Source: Anadara kagoshimensis (taxonomy: Eukaryota > Mollusca > Bivalvia > Arcoida > Arcidae). Taken from it: 64,000 nt of DNA. The position numbers and the translations under genes are program-made. Each line of letters opens with the position of its first letter. The first letter of the stretch is position 1. Below, in pieces: positions 11,906 to 23,900 of the stretch. The stretch spans positions 36,509,854 to 36,573,853 of the forward strand of contig CM037871.1 of the NCBI GenBank assembly GCA_021292105.1, written 5' to 3'. The notes under the pieces were generated by a model that did not search any database, was not told the origin of the DNA, and was given only the letters and a program-made list of their open reading frames with translations.

Positions 11906-14900
11906 TAATGCTGATTATTTGGACCAGCAAGACATATATTGCTTTGAGTGGAGGTCAACATCAGAGATCCTACCATTCCTATATTTTCCTACACAGTTAA
12001 ACATGTCTATAAAGGCCACCCAAAGGAACCAGTAATTTTAAGTGGCCTTAATGGACAGGTGCCCTTTGTATACAGGTTCAAATAATATGAATAAAGAACA
12101 ATTAGGATGCAATTATACTGGCCTTTATAGGCAGGTGACCATTATATAGATGTGGCCTTGAGGGCAGGTTGGACTGTATTTCCTATAAATTTTTTTTACC
12201 CTTTTCTTGTATTTTCCTATATTTTTGTTACTGGAATTTAGAATGGGGACATTTTCTTACATTTAGTACATACATGAAACAACATTCACCAGTAAGTTTA
12301 CATTGCAGCTAGTTGCCAATTTTATGTTTGTTAGTAAAAGGGTGAACAGAAAATGCTGTAGGAGAGGCCATGGATGTATATTTTTGTGCAAATTATTTAA
12401 AAATATTCCTATAATTTTAGTGGAAACTCCTATAATTTTCTATAAAACCCCTATAATTTTTTATAAAACTCCTATAATTTAATGCCACATTCCTATTTTT
12501 TCTCTATGTTGGACCTCAAAATGGTAGGATCCCTGCAACATGTAACGATTAGAAGTCAGCGCAATATGTAAACATGCTGGGCAGCTGACAGTGCATGTAG
12601 GTAGAAAAATCGATAATGCATGCAACAGTCATGACTGTGTGATGAAGCGAAGCACGATATTGACGTCACTACGTCAGACGTATGTACAATGTATGAGTAC
12701 ATTGAAGGTCACGGCCATATTTGTTTTTATTGACGACAAATGAAGGCTCTTGGTTTTTTGCTTTTTTCGGATATTGACACCGCATGCACCAGGTATAATA
12801 CTTTGTTAAAATAAATTACAATAATATTGTAATATTATGTCAAAATTCCAAAGAGAAAAGACCATGGTATAAAAAACGTACAAGTTTTAAAAATCGAGTC
12901 GAGTTTCATGCTGAATAGGCTACAGTGATTTTTAAGAGAAATCAGGTGCCGTCAGAAAATAGAGTTTTTTTGTAAGTATGCATGTCATCCAGGATTTTTT
13001 CATGCATGCGTAATTTTAAGTTCATAACAAATCTGCTAATAATGCGTTTACACCATAAATGTAAATTTTACCGTTAAAATACGACACTGGATTTAGTGTA
13101 CACTGAAGCTCGCGGCCATATTTGTTTTTATTGACGACGAATGAAGGATCTTGGTTTTTTGCTTTTTTCAGATATCCACACCTTATGCACCAGGTATAAT
13201 ATTTTAAGAAAATAAATTTCACTGATATTGTAATATTATGTCCAAATTTCAAAGAGAAATACTCATGGTACAAAAAACGTACAAGTTTTAAAAATTGAGT
13301 CGTGCTGATTAACAGTGATTTTCAAGAGAAACCAGGTGCCGTCAGAAAATCGCGAATTTTTTGTTTGTATGCATGTCATCTGGGATTTTTTCATACATGC
13401 GAAATTTTAGGTTCATGACAAATCTGCTGATAATGGTTTACACCCATAAATGCAAATTTTAACGTTAAAATACGACACTGAATTTACTGTACACTGAAGC
13501 TCGCGGCCATTTTTGTTTTCATTGACGACGAATGGAGGCTCATGGTTTTTGTTTTTTTCAGATATCTACACCTTATGCACCAGGTATAATATTTTAAGAA
13601 AATAAATTTCACTGATATTATAATATTGTGTCCAAATTTCAAAGAGAAATATTCATGGTACAAAAAACGTACAAGTTTTAAAAATCGAGTTGAATTTCGT
13701 GCTGATTTTCAAGAGAAATCGGGTGCCGTCAGAAAATCGCAATTTTTTTTATAAGTATGATATGTTATCTAAGATTTTATAATACATACGAAATTTTAAG
13801 TTTATGATACATGTGCTTTTATTGCGTTTTCACCTAAACATGCAAATTTTACCGTTGAAATAGGAAACTGAATGTGACCGATTGTTTTCCGGTTTCGGAC
13901 ACTTGACAAAAAATAATCCCGTTTTTTCGACCGCGGAAGGTTTCAAAAAACAAAACCGAAACACAATTTGCTCTTGGCGTTTCCCCTGTATAGTTTCATG
14001 TCCCTGTCAAGTTTTTCACTTATATTAAGACGGTCAGTTCAGGAATGGTGGAGGAAACCAGAGTATCCGGAAAAAACCAGATCTTTGGCTAGGGAACTTA
14101 CAAACTTTCTCACACTAAGATCTATCCTGAGGGGGATTCAAATCTAAGCAGTGACAGGCTACAGTTTCACAATCATTCCTTAGCTAAGCTTTTCCTTAAC
14201 TTAAATCTTGCAAAATTCAAAATCTTCATAATTTTGTTATTTTTCAAGATATTCAGGAATTTAAGGTGTCAAGTTTAAGATATTTTCTAGATTAAAAAAT
14301 TTGCATTTAATTTGGACAAAAGAGATTACAAAAATTTGCTAAATTTAAGTTAAGGAAAATTTAACTAAGGAATGGTTGTGAAACTAGGGCTAGGTGTTGT
14401 ATTCTGTAAGCATGCACCATCCAGCCACCAAGGCTCCTGTTACATCTGAGAAAAAGGCATATCTGGAACACTTCCTTAAACAAAATACAAATACATACCA
14501 TCGCCATCCGTGTGGTCATCCCCAGGTCCTAAATGTGACTGTTCTGGACTGTGGTCACTATCAGAACCTAGGAAGTCCTGGCTATCACTATGGCTATCTT
14601 TATGACTATCCTCATACAAAGTCCCTCTGTGTAGATCTTGTAGAATAGATTCTGCCTCCATTGTGAACTGTAGTTCTTTATTGTTTAGCCAGTGAAGCTG
14701 AAAGTTGTGCTGTAGATCACCCTTACTTCCCACAACAGGTAACAGTGGAATGTCTAAAAAAATAAATTTAAATGAAATGTAACAATTATTATAAACTAGA
14801 GCATCTCTTCAAAGACAAATACCACATTCCCAGCATTGCGAAGTTGTAAGATTTGACCTTGTGACCTTAACCCTTTACCTATGTCAGAGGCAACGGTGGC

Positions 14901-17900
14901 CTAATGGATAAGATGTCAGTCTACAAACCCAGGTTTTCTCACGGCGTGAGTTTGAGCCCTGCTCAGACCACATGTGGAAAAGTGAATTTTCCATAATGTT
15001 GGCCTTTACTGGTTCACCTGGTATCAGTATAATGTGACTGGGGGAGGGGTACGCTTGTCTGCGACATACTGACTCTGTGAGCTGGCACATTAAGGTCGCT
15101 CTGAGTGTGTGCTAGAACAAGGCAGACCATACAACACACTCGCACTTCACATGCATACATGAACTTGTTCATAGATTAATCCATAGAGATAAATATAAAA
15201 AATAGATCTCATCGCGAATAGCTGAAAAATTGCTGATGCGACGTTAAGCAACATTCAACCAACCAAACTTTATGTATGTTCTTAACTTAGCTATGTAACA
15301 AATCATTGCATGTTGGTTTACATATGTTCCAAGTTTGATCCAAATCCATCCATAGATATAGAAGATATGGAGCAAACAAGATATTGGGGTGGACAGTCAG
15401 ACAGACAGACAGGACAATACCTATATACCACTTTGTTTGTGTGGTATAATAAACATAAAATAAACATTAACAAGAATTACTGGTAATTTATGCCCACCAG
15501 ACACATTGTTTGCTGGGGTATAAAAAATTATTTGTAGTGATAGGTGCCGGTAATACTTACCAGTTTCTGGGTTGATACTGGCAGCTAAATGGAAATGTAG
15601 TGCTGGACATATACCATTGTTATGGATGGAAAACTTGTGGAAATCGTGGACACTAGCTACACTGTTTACAGTGGAAAAGTTTGGCATACTCATGATGGTA
15701 TCTGGGCCAAACTTGGTATGCTTTCTTCTTTTATGAATAGCGTGCCTAAAAAAATAAAATAAAATAAATAAAAGTATATATACATTCTTTGTTTTATTAG
15801 ATAAACAAAATAAATAAATAAAGAAATTAATAATGTTAGCAAGTTAATAAAGATTTTTAATAAATTTCAGAAAAAGACATTTTAACAGTGATCTAAGTAG
15901 CATCATTAGTGTTAATTAACATATTACAGGTAGTGTTAATTAATAGCTAACAGGTGTTTAATCAGTAGTGTTAATTAACCTATTACAAGTGTTTAATGAG
16001 AAGAGTTAATTAACAGTTAACAAGTGCTTTATTAGTGTTATCAGCATTACAAGGTGTTATTATAACAGTTCATAGATAAATCACCAGTACAAATGAAAAT
16101 CAATACTGTGTTAATAATGTTATTAATATAAGTTTGTATCTACAGTAAAACCTGTATGTAAAGAAAATGGCACCTCAGAAATGTGGGACTTTATAGACAG
16201 GTAGGTCTTATCTTAATTCCTGGTCTTAATAAACACGTGGTCTTTCATAGAGCTGGTTGCTATAGCAGGTTTTACTGTATACATGTATATACAGCAACAC
16301 CTCACTGTGACTTTTTCGTAACAGTTTTGTCATTATATATAGAGGAATATGACAATACATCGAGGTAGACTCATTAAAAATAATAACATGAAGTTGTCAA
16401 GTTATCGTGATGCATTATAACAAGGTTTTACTGTATTAAAATAACCACAATCACTATCCATGATATAAGCTGTGTTACTTTTGTATGGCAAAGCATAAAA
16501 TAATAACATAATGTTAATAATAATAAAAAACAAGTATCATGCAATCTGTATATACAAAGATTCACACATTCTAGCTATGTCACTTCTGTTTATTAAGCAG
16601 AAAGCACACATTCTTATGATCTCTAATCTAGCCTGAAAAAAAACACTTTTAAGACTTTAATTGACCTTGACATGTCACCCAAAAATCAAGGTATATATAA
16701 GGCCATGCCTGTCTATAAAGGCCACCCAAGGGAACTAGTAAAAGTGGCTTTTATGGGCAGGTGGCCTTTAAATACTAGTTCAAATAATTTAAATAAAGAA
16801 CAGTTGGGATATAACTATACTGGCCTTTGTAAGCAGGTGGCCTTTTAGGCAGGTTGGACTGTAGTCTCTATCATTCTTTTGTACTAATTTCTATTGCATG
16901 CCCTATGTTTCAATGTTTCAGTGTTTCTCTTTCTGATCATTTATAGTTTTGGAAACAAATTGATCACAAAACTTTTGAATTTATGTGGATGGCAACAATG
17001 ACAGCAACAAAGACATTCTGCTACATCTTGCATTTTTCAGACAAGGAATAAGTAGTATACTATGAGAAGCTTACTCCATTTTCATTTTTTCATGCACTGT
17101 TTTGATTTATCCATGCAATATTTTAAGAATGTTAACAGTTAATCTTTCTGGCATGCATGTATCATTGAAATATATCTCTTGAATGTTATGTTGTTCATTC
17201 AACTGGTATGAGACACTTAGGTACAGAAATTATTAAAGGGAGTTAATTCTGCAGAAGTATAAACATTTATACTTGATAATGGAACATATATTACCGTACT
17301 TATTGTTACCCTTCAAAGGAATTTCTCACATAGCGATTGGTTAACTTGCCGCGGTACATAAACATGCAGATTTAGCGATTAAAGGTAAGTAACTCGTATA
17401 TCCCGGCCATCTATTAGGGTAAATAAACATGGAAACATTGTATGCAAGTCACCCAAAGTATGAAATGGAAGTTATAATGATCAAAATAATACCACTTTGA
17501 AGAGTGACAAAAATGTTATACAGGGTTTTGGCAGGTTACACGGCTGCATGTACCCCGTCAAAGATGAAAAGGGGTACATGGGGCTGTGGAACCTTCAAAA
17601 ACCCTGTATAACTTATAATGTCTCACTCTACATTATCTGACTTTTATGTGGACAATAATTGAAATATATTGCTGACTAATGTAACCTGCTTAGTAATATT
17701 TTATATACTAAAATACAGTTGATGCAGGAGTGAAAGTGCAGTGGATAGGCGTTGGGTTTGGGCAAATGTGGGTTTTTGTGAGTGCTGTTAGGTACGGAGA
17801 TTTATACATGCAATGCAAGCTAATTTTTAAATTTCAATATAAAATAATTATTATCTATTATGATCGATATGAATATACATGTATATTTATGTTTCAATTC

Positions 17901-20900
17901 TAGTTCATGGAATTCAGTTTCAGTCAACATCATTTATCTTATGATGTTCAACAGTGTCTAAAAAAATGTTTCTTCCATACAATAACAACTTTTGGGGATC
18001 TTGATTCCAGATGGATGCATATCTTGAAAATAAGCTGTGGAAACATCTGACATAAAAAATGCATTACTATTATGTTGTACTCAACTTGTTTAAATTGGTA
18101 AAAAAAATGGCTAACAATTTTTGAGGGTCTAACACTGGTAATTTTTTGAGAAGGACTGGTTACTTTTTAACACTCCTATATATACCACTTTAGAAAATGT
18201 TGAAATTGTCAGGCAAGAACCGGTTAAAATATTTTTGACTTGAAAATTTTCAACACTACATTTGGTCCAAAAATCAAACAGATAGGGTATATTTTCCGAG
18301 TAAGACTAAGGGGGCTGGGTTAGGGCGGGGGTAACTGTTATCTCTTGTTTGCATGCAAAACCTGTATGTAATTCATATTTAATTATCCCTGTACATCATG
18401 CAGTTATGAAATAGTTAAAAGTTTTCTTCTTATTTTTATAACCTAATTGGGTTGTCTTCAACAAAACTGAGGATATCATCCAGGTCAAGTGTTCTCTTCA
18501 AGGTATACTGAAGGTCACTAAGAATAAAATCAAAATAATACTTCTATCAAACAAAAATTCAGTCAAAATAATCATGACAATTCATTCAACATACTAAACA
18601 TACTGATACAAAATACAACAACTTATAAATGAAATGCAATGCCATTTCAAAAGTGTTCCCAAAGGAAACCCAAAATAAGAAATCCCCCAACCATGTGCAT
18701 GATCAAATATAAATAGCCAAATGCACATCTACTCCTCCTAAAGATTGCTGCTTTGAAGTTTCATAAAGATCTGTTAAATAGTTTTTGAGAAAAAGTAGCA
18801 GACAAAATGCTGGCAGAGGAAATGAAGTAAACAATAAATCCACTTTGTTTGGGGGAAACAATAACATCGAAAATGTGTAAAGACAAGGGCCTCAATGCTC
18901 ATCCCAGCAATACAAACTGCTTCCATAAGCAATCCATCAGCTGACCTAAAACAAAGCTAAACTTTTTTTTACTTCTTAAAAAATTAAGTTCACTCAAATT
19001 AACAATAGTTCCTCATCTGTTTGCTGAATATAAGAATGTTTATATAGCTTCAGGGAGGTCACTTTAAATGTTCTATACATGTATGGTAAAATACTACCAG
19101 GTATGTAATGTACTTGTACCTATTAGTCACTAGTAATGATGATTACTTGACTTAAAAGTCAGAACTGTTACATAGCTAAAGCAATTATATAAATGGAAAA
19201 AGATAGTGCATGTTTGTTGAATCATAGAAAAGTTTACAATTATGGAATTATGGGAAAGATGAAAATGGAATCATGGGAAAATTCATGGAAGGGAAAGCAA
19301 ATGTTGAATTGTATATATGAGTGTTGCTTGGTGGAAATGTTGATACCTATTTGATGGTGTAAACTTGAGTTTTTCAGACAGTTCACTAAATTTTCTATTT
19401 ATTGGTTCTGAGCGTCTTCTGTAGATAGAACAAGTGGTAAAGCAAAATTGAATAAAGCACACCGCTAACCTAATGGATGTACAATAACTAGAATAAACCA
19501 TAAAAAAGACTGTTACATAGTGTGCCCCATCCCCTGGCCCTAAAAAAATGTGTTCTACTTTGCTCAATCTGTTTTGATCGCTTGTAGTTGAAAGCGTCTT
19601 CTGTAGCAACCACAGGTGGCCTGCTCTTTTTTAAACTCTACTGTGCACTGAGACAAAGGACCTTGGTTTTGAGTCTTATTCGAAAGACTACCGAGTTATG
19701 AGTTTTTTAGTAAAAAATTTACAGGAGAAGAAAATCATCTTAGAAAAATTTCCAAGTCCCAAGTGAGGTTCAAACCTACAACCCTTGACCTAGAAAGCCA
19801 GTGACAGTACCACTCAGCCATGTCCACCCATAAAAATATGGTTAGCCAAGCTTTTATTTATCTTGGCATTTCAGAAATACTAACTCAATTTTGTAGTATT
19901 GTCTATAGTATAGTATAGTAACGCCTTTGACAAAAGTTATTAGTGTTATTAAATTGGTTGGTTAAATGTTGCTTAACTTCACGTCGGCAATTTTTTTAGC
20001 TATTGGCGATGAGAACTATTATTAATCTCTATGGATTCGCGTATGTATGTGAAGTGCGAGAGTGTTTATGGTCTGCCTTGTACTAGCGAGCACTCAGGGT
20101 GACTTTAACATGCTAGCTCACCGAGTCAGTATGCTGCAGACAAACATATCACTCCCCCAGTTACATTATACTGATACCAGGTGCATCAGTAATGGCCAAC
20201 TGCAAGGAAATTTCACTTTCCCACATGTTTTCTGGGCAGGGCTTGAACTCACAGGGCAGAGAAAATGAAGCACTAGTTATATGATAATATATATGTAATT
20301 TACTATAAATATTGAATATTTGTTTTACATGTACTGATATGAATAAGTATTGTTTACACAACATAGAGAAAGGTTCACAACACACACAAATACAAGCAAT
20401 GAACTCTTCATGTGTGCAAGCAGCTACAAACATGGCATTTAATTAAAATATAGTACACACTGCTAACTTGGTAATCAAAAATGTTCAATGTACAGGGCAG
20501 TGAATGAAATACTTCCATCTTATTTAAAAAGTGACAAAGGATATCAATGTATAGTTCTTATTCAATAGAGCATAAAGTCTTCAGTGATCGGTAAAAGTAT
20601 GATCAATATCCATTTCGAAATCTCAGAATTGAAGCCCAAACTCCCATTTATAGAACAAAGATTTTACCTATTTAGCTCCTTTGGTGGTTCAATGGATCAT
20701 GACCTAACCTTACGTATGTCTGAGACTTTCACGTTTTCTGATAAACATGTATATCACATAGCTATCACTATCAATTTTTTAACAAAGTCTATACTAGTAC
20801 ATGTATTAATGACAAGTTATAACTGGAAGGTGGTGCTAAATTTTAAGTGTCCCCTAAATGATCTCAAACAGATCATTCCAATCTATTCATAATAAGGACT

Positions 20901-23900
20901 TCACGGAAGACTTTGAAAAGGGGGGGGGTCAATATAATTTTTTAAAATCAAGAGATTTTAACCTCCCGCATGGGAGAAGAAGTGATAGCGCGAGATTTCA
21001 TTATTTTTGTCTTGATTTCGGGAGACTCCCGCTCATATCGGAAAGGGTTGGCAGGTATGCATCTACCCCATCCAAAGGTTGTTTCTACAGATCTCTCATA
21101 TAGTTTTCCAGATAAGTAGTGGACAAAATGTTGTCGTACATAAAAAATGAGAGAGGGGGTCATGAGTGTCTATGTTTGATTACCAAGGACTTTGAAAAAA
21201 ATAAGAAAAACAAAACAAAATGTGACAGGTGTTTCATACCTCTCAAACATGTGCAAATGTAATCTTAAAGAAGAGAAGGATGACAAACAATCAAACAGGT
21301 GCTATTAATTAATTAATTAATTAGTGAATATTATATGTTAATTGGTGAACATTATATAATAATTGGTGAATATTATATGTTAATTGGTGAATATTAATAT
21401 AAATTAATGAATATCATATTTATCACAACAAAAAAACTTAAGCGTTTTAAAACTTTATATGATGTACTGCTACCAAACTATGCCAGTGGACTTAAAATTA
21501 TTTAAATGGAGTTTCAGGAAATAATTGGACATCAAAATGGGCTGACCTGATCTTCATCTGCTTTAAGTCAAATCCATCTTGACTGAGAGAATGACTGTTG
21601 TTGGTTTATATCTTATTCAAGCTATTTCATCACGAAAGCATAATGGTAACCTAACTATGAACCATAGTCCAACCACTCCACATACAATCATATATCAGAA
21701 TTAAAAATTGACAATTCAATACTTATCCAATAATATTGCCATTTAAATATAAATCCCACCTAAATCTATCAAATCATAATACTATAGCCATATTTATTTG
21801 TGTATTACTGGGTATCTTACCTGATTGTTTTTAACCTTTGTATAAATCTTTTCTTGTGGCGATGAGAATGAAATTTCGGATCCAACGTGGCGTTGGGGTC
21901 AAACTGTTCAAGGTCGACCAAACCATCATCAGGTAATATGGTCTCGCACCACAGTCGACAAACATTGTCAGTACATGATGTCACAAGCATGTTTGCCACA
22001 GAACCTCTGAAATAAGACATCACATCTAATCAAATTTGTAACTATTTTAATTTGCCAGAAAACTAAATCCACAAATTCTTCAGAGGAAACATTCCTTGCT
22101 ATGATACACTTTATACCATGTCTAATGAAGACAATTTTCTTCCGTTTTAATGAACTGACTTCTTAAGTTTCAAGTAAGGATGTTGTATATAATTATTTAA
22201 TAAACATATCAACTAGGAAATTACAAACAAATTTGATCCATCAATAGACAATGTGGTTTTAAAAATATTCTGATAAATTGAAAATCTGTTAAAAAAAATA
22301 GCACCATATTTCTGGTTGAACTATTGAGTCAATATACATGTATTTTAATCATAACTACTGCTAAATGCTGACCTAGTCACATATATTTACTTACATGCAT
22401 TCATTGGTCAACTTGCCTTAGCATAAGATATATATATATATCTTAACTGTGCTACCCTGGCATTAATTCACTGGTCAAGCTTACCTTGGCATGCCTCCAG
22501 GAAAACCCTGTAACAGCCCTCAATGTATTTACTGGCCAAGCTTACCTTGGCATATATTTACTGGTCTTCCTCCAGGAGAATCCTGTAACAGCTCTCTGGT
22601 GTGCAATGTATTTACTGGTCATGCTTACCTTGGCCTATTTTTACTGGTCTTCCTCCAGGAGAATCCTGTAACAGCTCTCTGGTGAGCAATGTATTTACTG
22701 GTCATGCTTACCTTGGCATATTTTACTGGTCTTCCTCCAAGAGAATCCTGTAACAGCCCTAGGGTGTGCAATGTATTTATTGGTCAAGCTTACCTTGGCA
22801 TATATTTACTGGTCTTCCTCCAGGAGAATCCTGTAACAGCCCTCGGGTGAGCAATGTAGACAAAAGAGTAATGCAATTCTTCTTTCTTAGGACTGACAAT
22901 ACTGTCTGCTTTACACAAAGTAGGATGTAGTTGTACCTTTCTATCTTCATACCAAATCTTAACTAATCTATCAGCCTGTTAAAAGAAAATTCAAATGTAT
23001 AAATAACCAATCAAATAAGAGGAGGAAGAGGAGTAGGAAGATTGATTGATTGGTTAATTAATCAATTGAATGAATAATTAATCAGTTGATTGAATAATTA
23101 ATCAGTTGATTGAATAATTAACTGATCAATTGATTGATTGATTGATTGATCAATTGATTTGGATTTTACCACCCAATCAAGAATATTTCATTTACATCAA
23201 CTTATCAAGACATCACCTGCTATAGGTGAAGTGGCAGAGATTTTGGTCTTTGCAGTGTACTCTGAATAATGTGCAGGGAGGGTTCTTTAACATGCAATAC
23301 CTGTCATGACGTTGGACATCAGTTTTAAAGGTCTTTTCCACAGGACCCAGTGACTTTCATTTCTAAATGCCAAGTGGTTGGTGAAAGAATTTTCGTATCT
23401 TGGTCAGACCCCAACTGGGGATCAAACCCACAACTTCCCACATATGAAGCAATTAGTCTACCAACTGAGCTACTGCAGTGGTGAGAAGGGAGAGGATACA
23501 TCATGACTTATATGGCAATTAAGGTAGTTGCAAGCCTCAAATGTTCAACACACTATAATGATGAAGTCCAGGCATTGCATATTTTTATATCCCCCCAATC
23601 AAACTCATGATGAGGTATATAGAAATAGCCATGCCCAAATGTCTGTCTATATGTGTAAAATTCGTGTTTGCTACATAACTTTCATATTTTTCATGGATTT
23701 TTATCAAACTTGGCACAAATGTAGCAACATAACGCAATGAATAGTGTATCACATTTAGGTATGTAGAAAAAAATCAAGGTCTAAAAGTCAAATCTTACTT
23801 GGAGGCAGGGTATTAGGCTATCAAGAGCTCTATTTTTATATTCAACAAAGCCGATTCTCAGAAAAATGTGCATGTAATGGACTAACAATTTTATTATAGC

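Larger units (their letters stand above)
9134..13986. mobile_element. Candidate 4.85-kb non-autonomous DNA transposon with 15-bp TIRs
   Basis: Left end CAGGGGAAACGCCAA at 9134 and the exact inverse TTGGCGTTTCCCCTG ending at 13986, each flanked by TAT. Inside the right end are three direct units of about 390-400 bp. A motif ggtacaaaaaacgtacaagt occurs near both ends. No transposase-like ORF is visible. The element nearly fills intron 11. Internally it carries a microsatellite and a TACAGTC-type MITE, which would be later insertions. Confidence 0.65.

Noticed and set aside
11826..12035. 69-codon ORF starting with Ser-Leu and Thr-His runs
   Set aside because: Translation of the (CT)n(CA)n microsatellite.
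14394..14648. 84-codon plus-strand ORF
   Set aside because: Antisense shadow of DMXL exon 11, whose minus-strand protein is clearly conserved.
21303..21422. AT-rich repeat as a possible replication origin or matrix attachment site
   Set aside because: Base composition and short tandem units alone do not support a functional call.
22486..22685. Two plus-strand ORFs with repeated FLQENPVTAL
   Set aside because: Antisense reading of the duplicated exon 7 ends.
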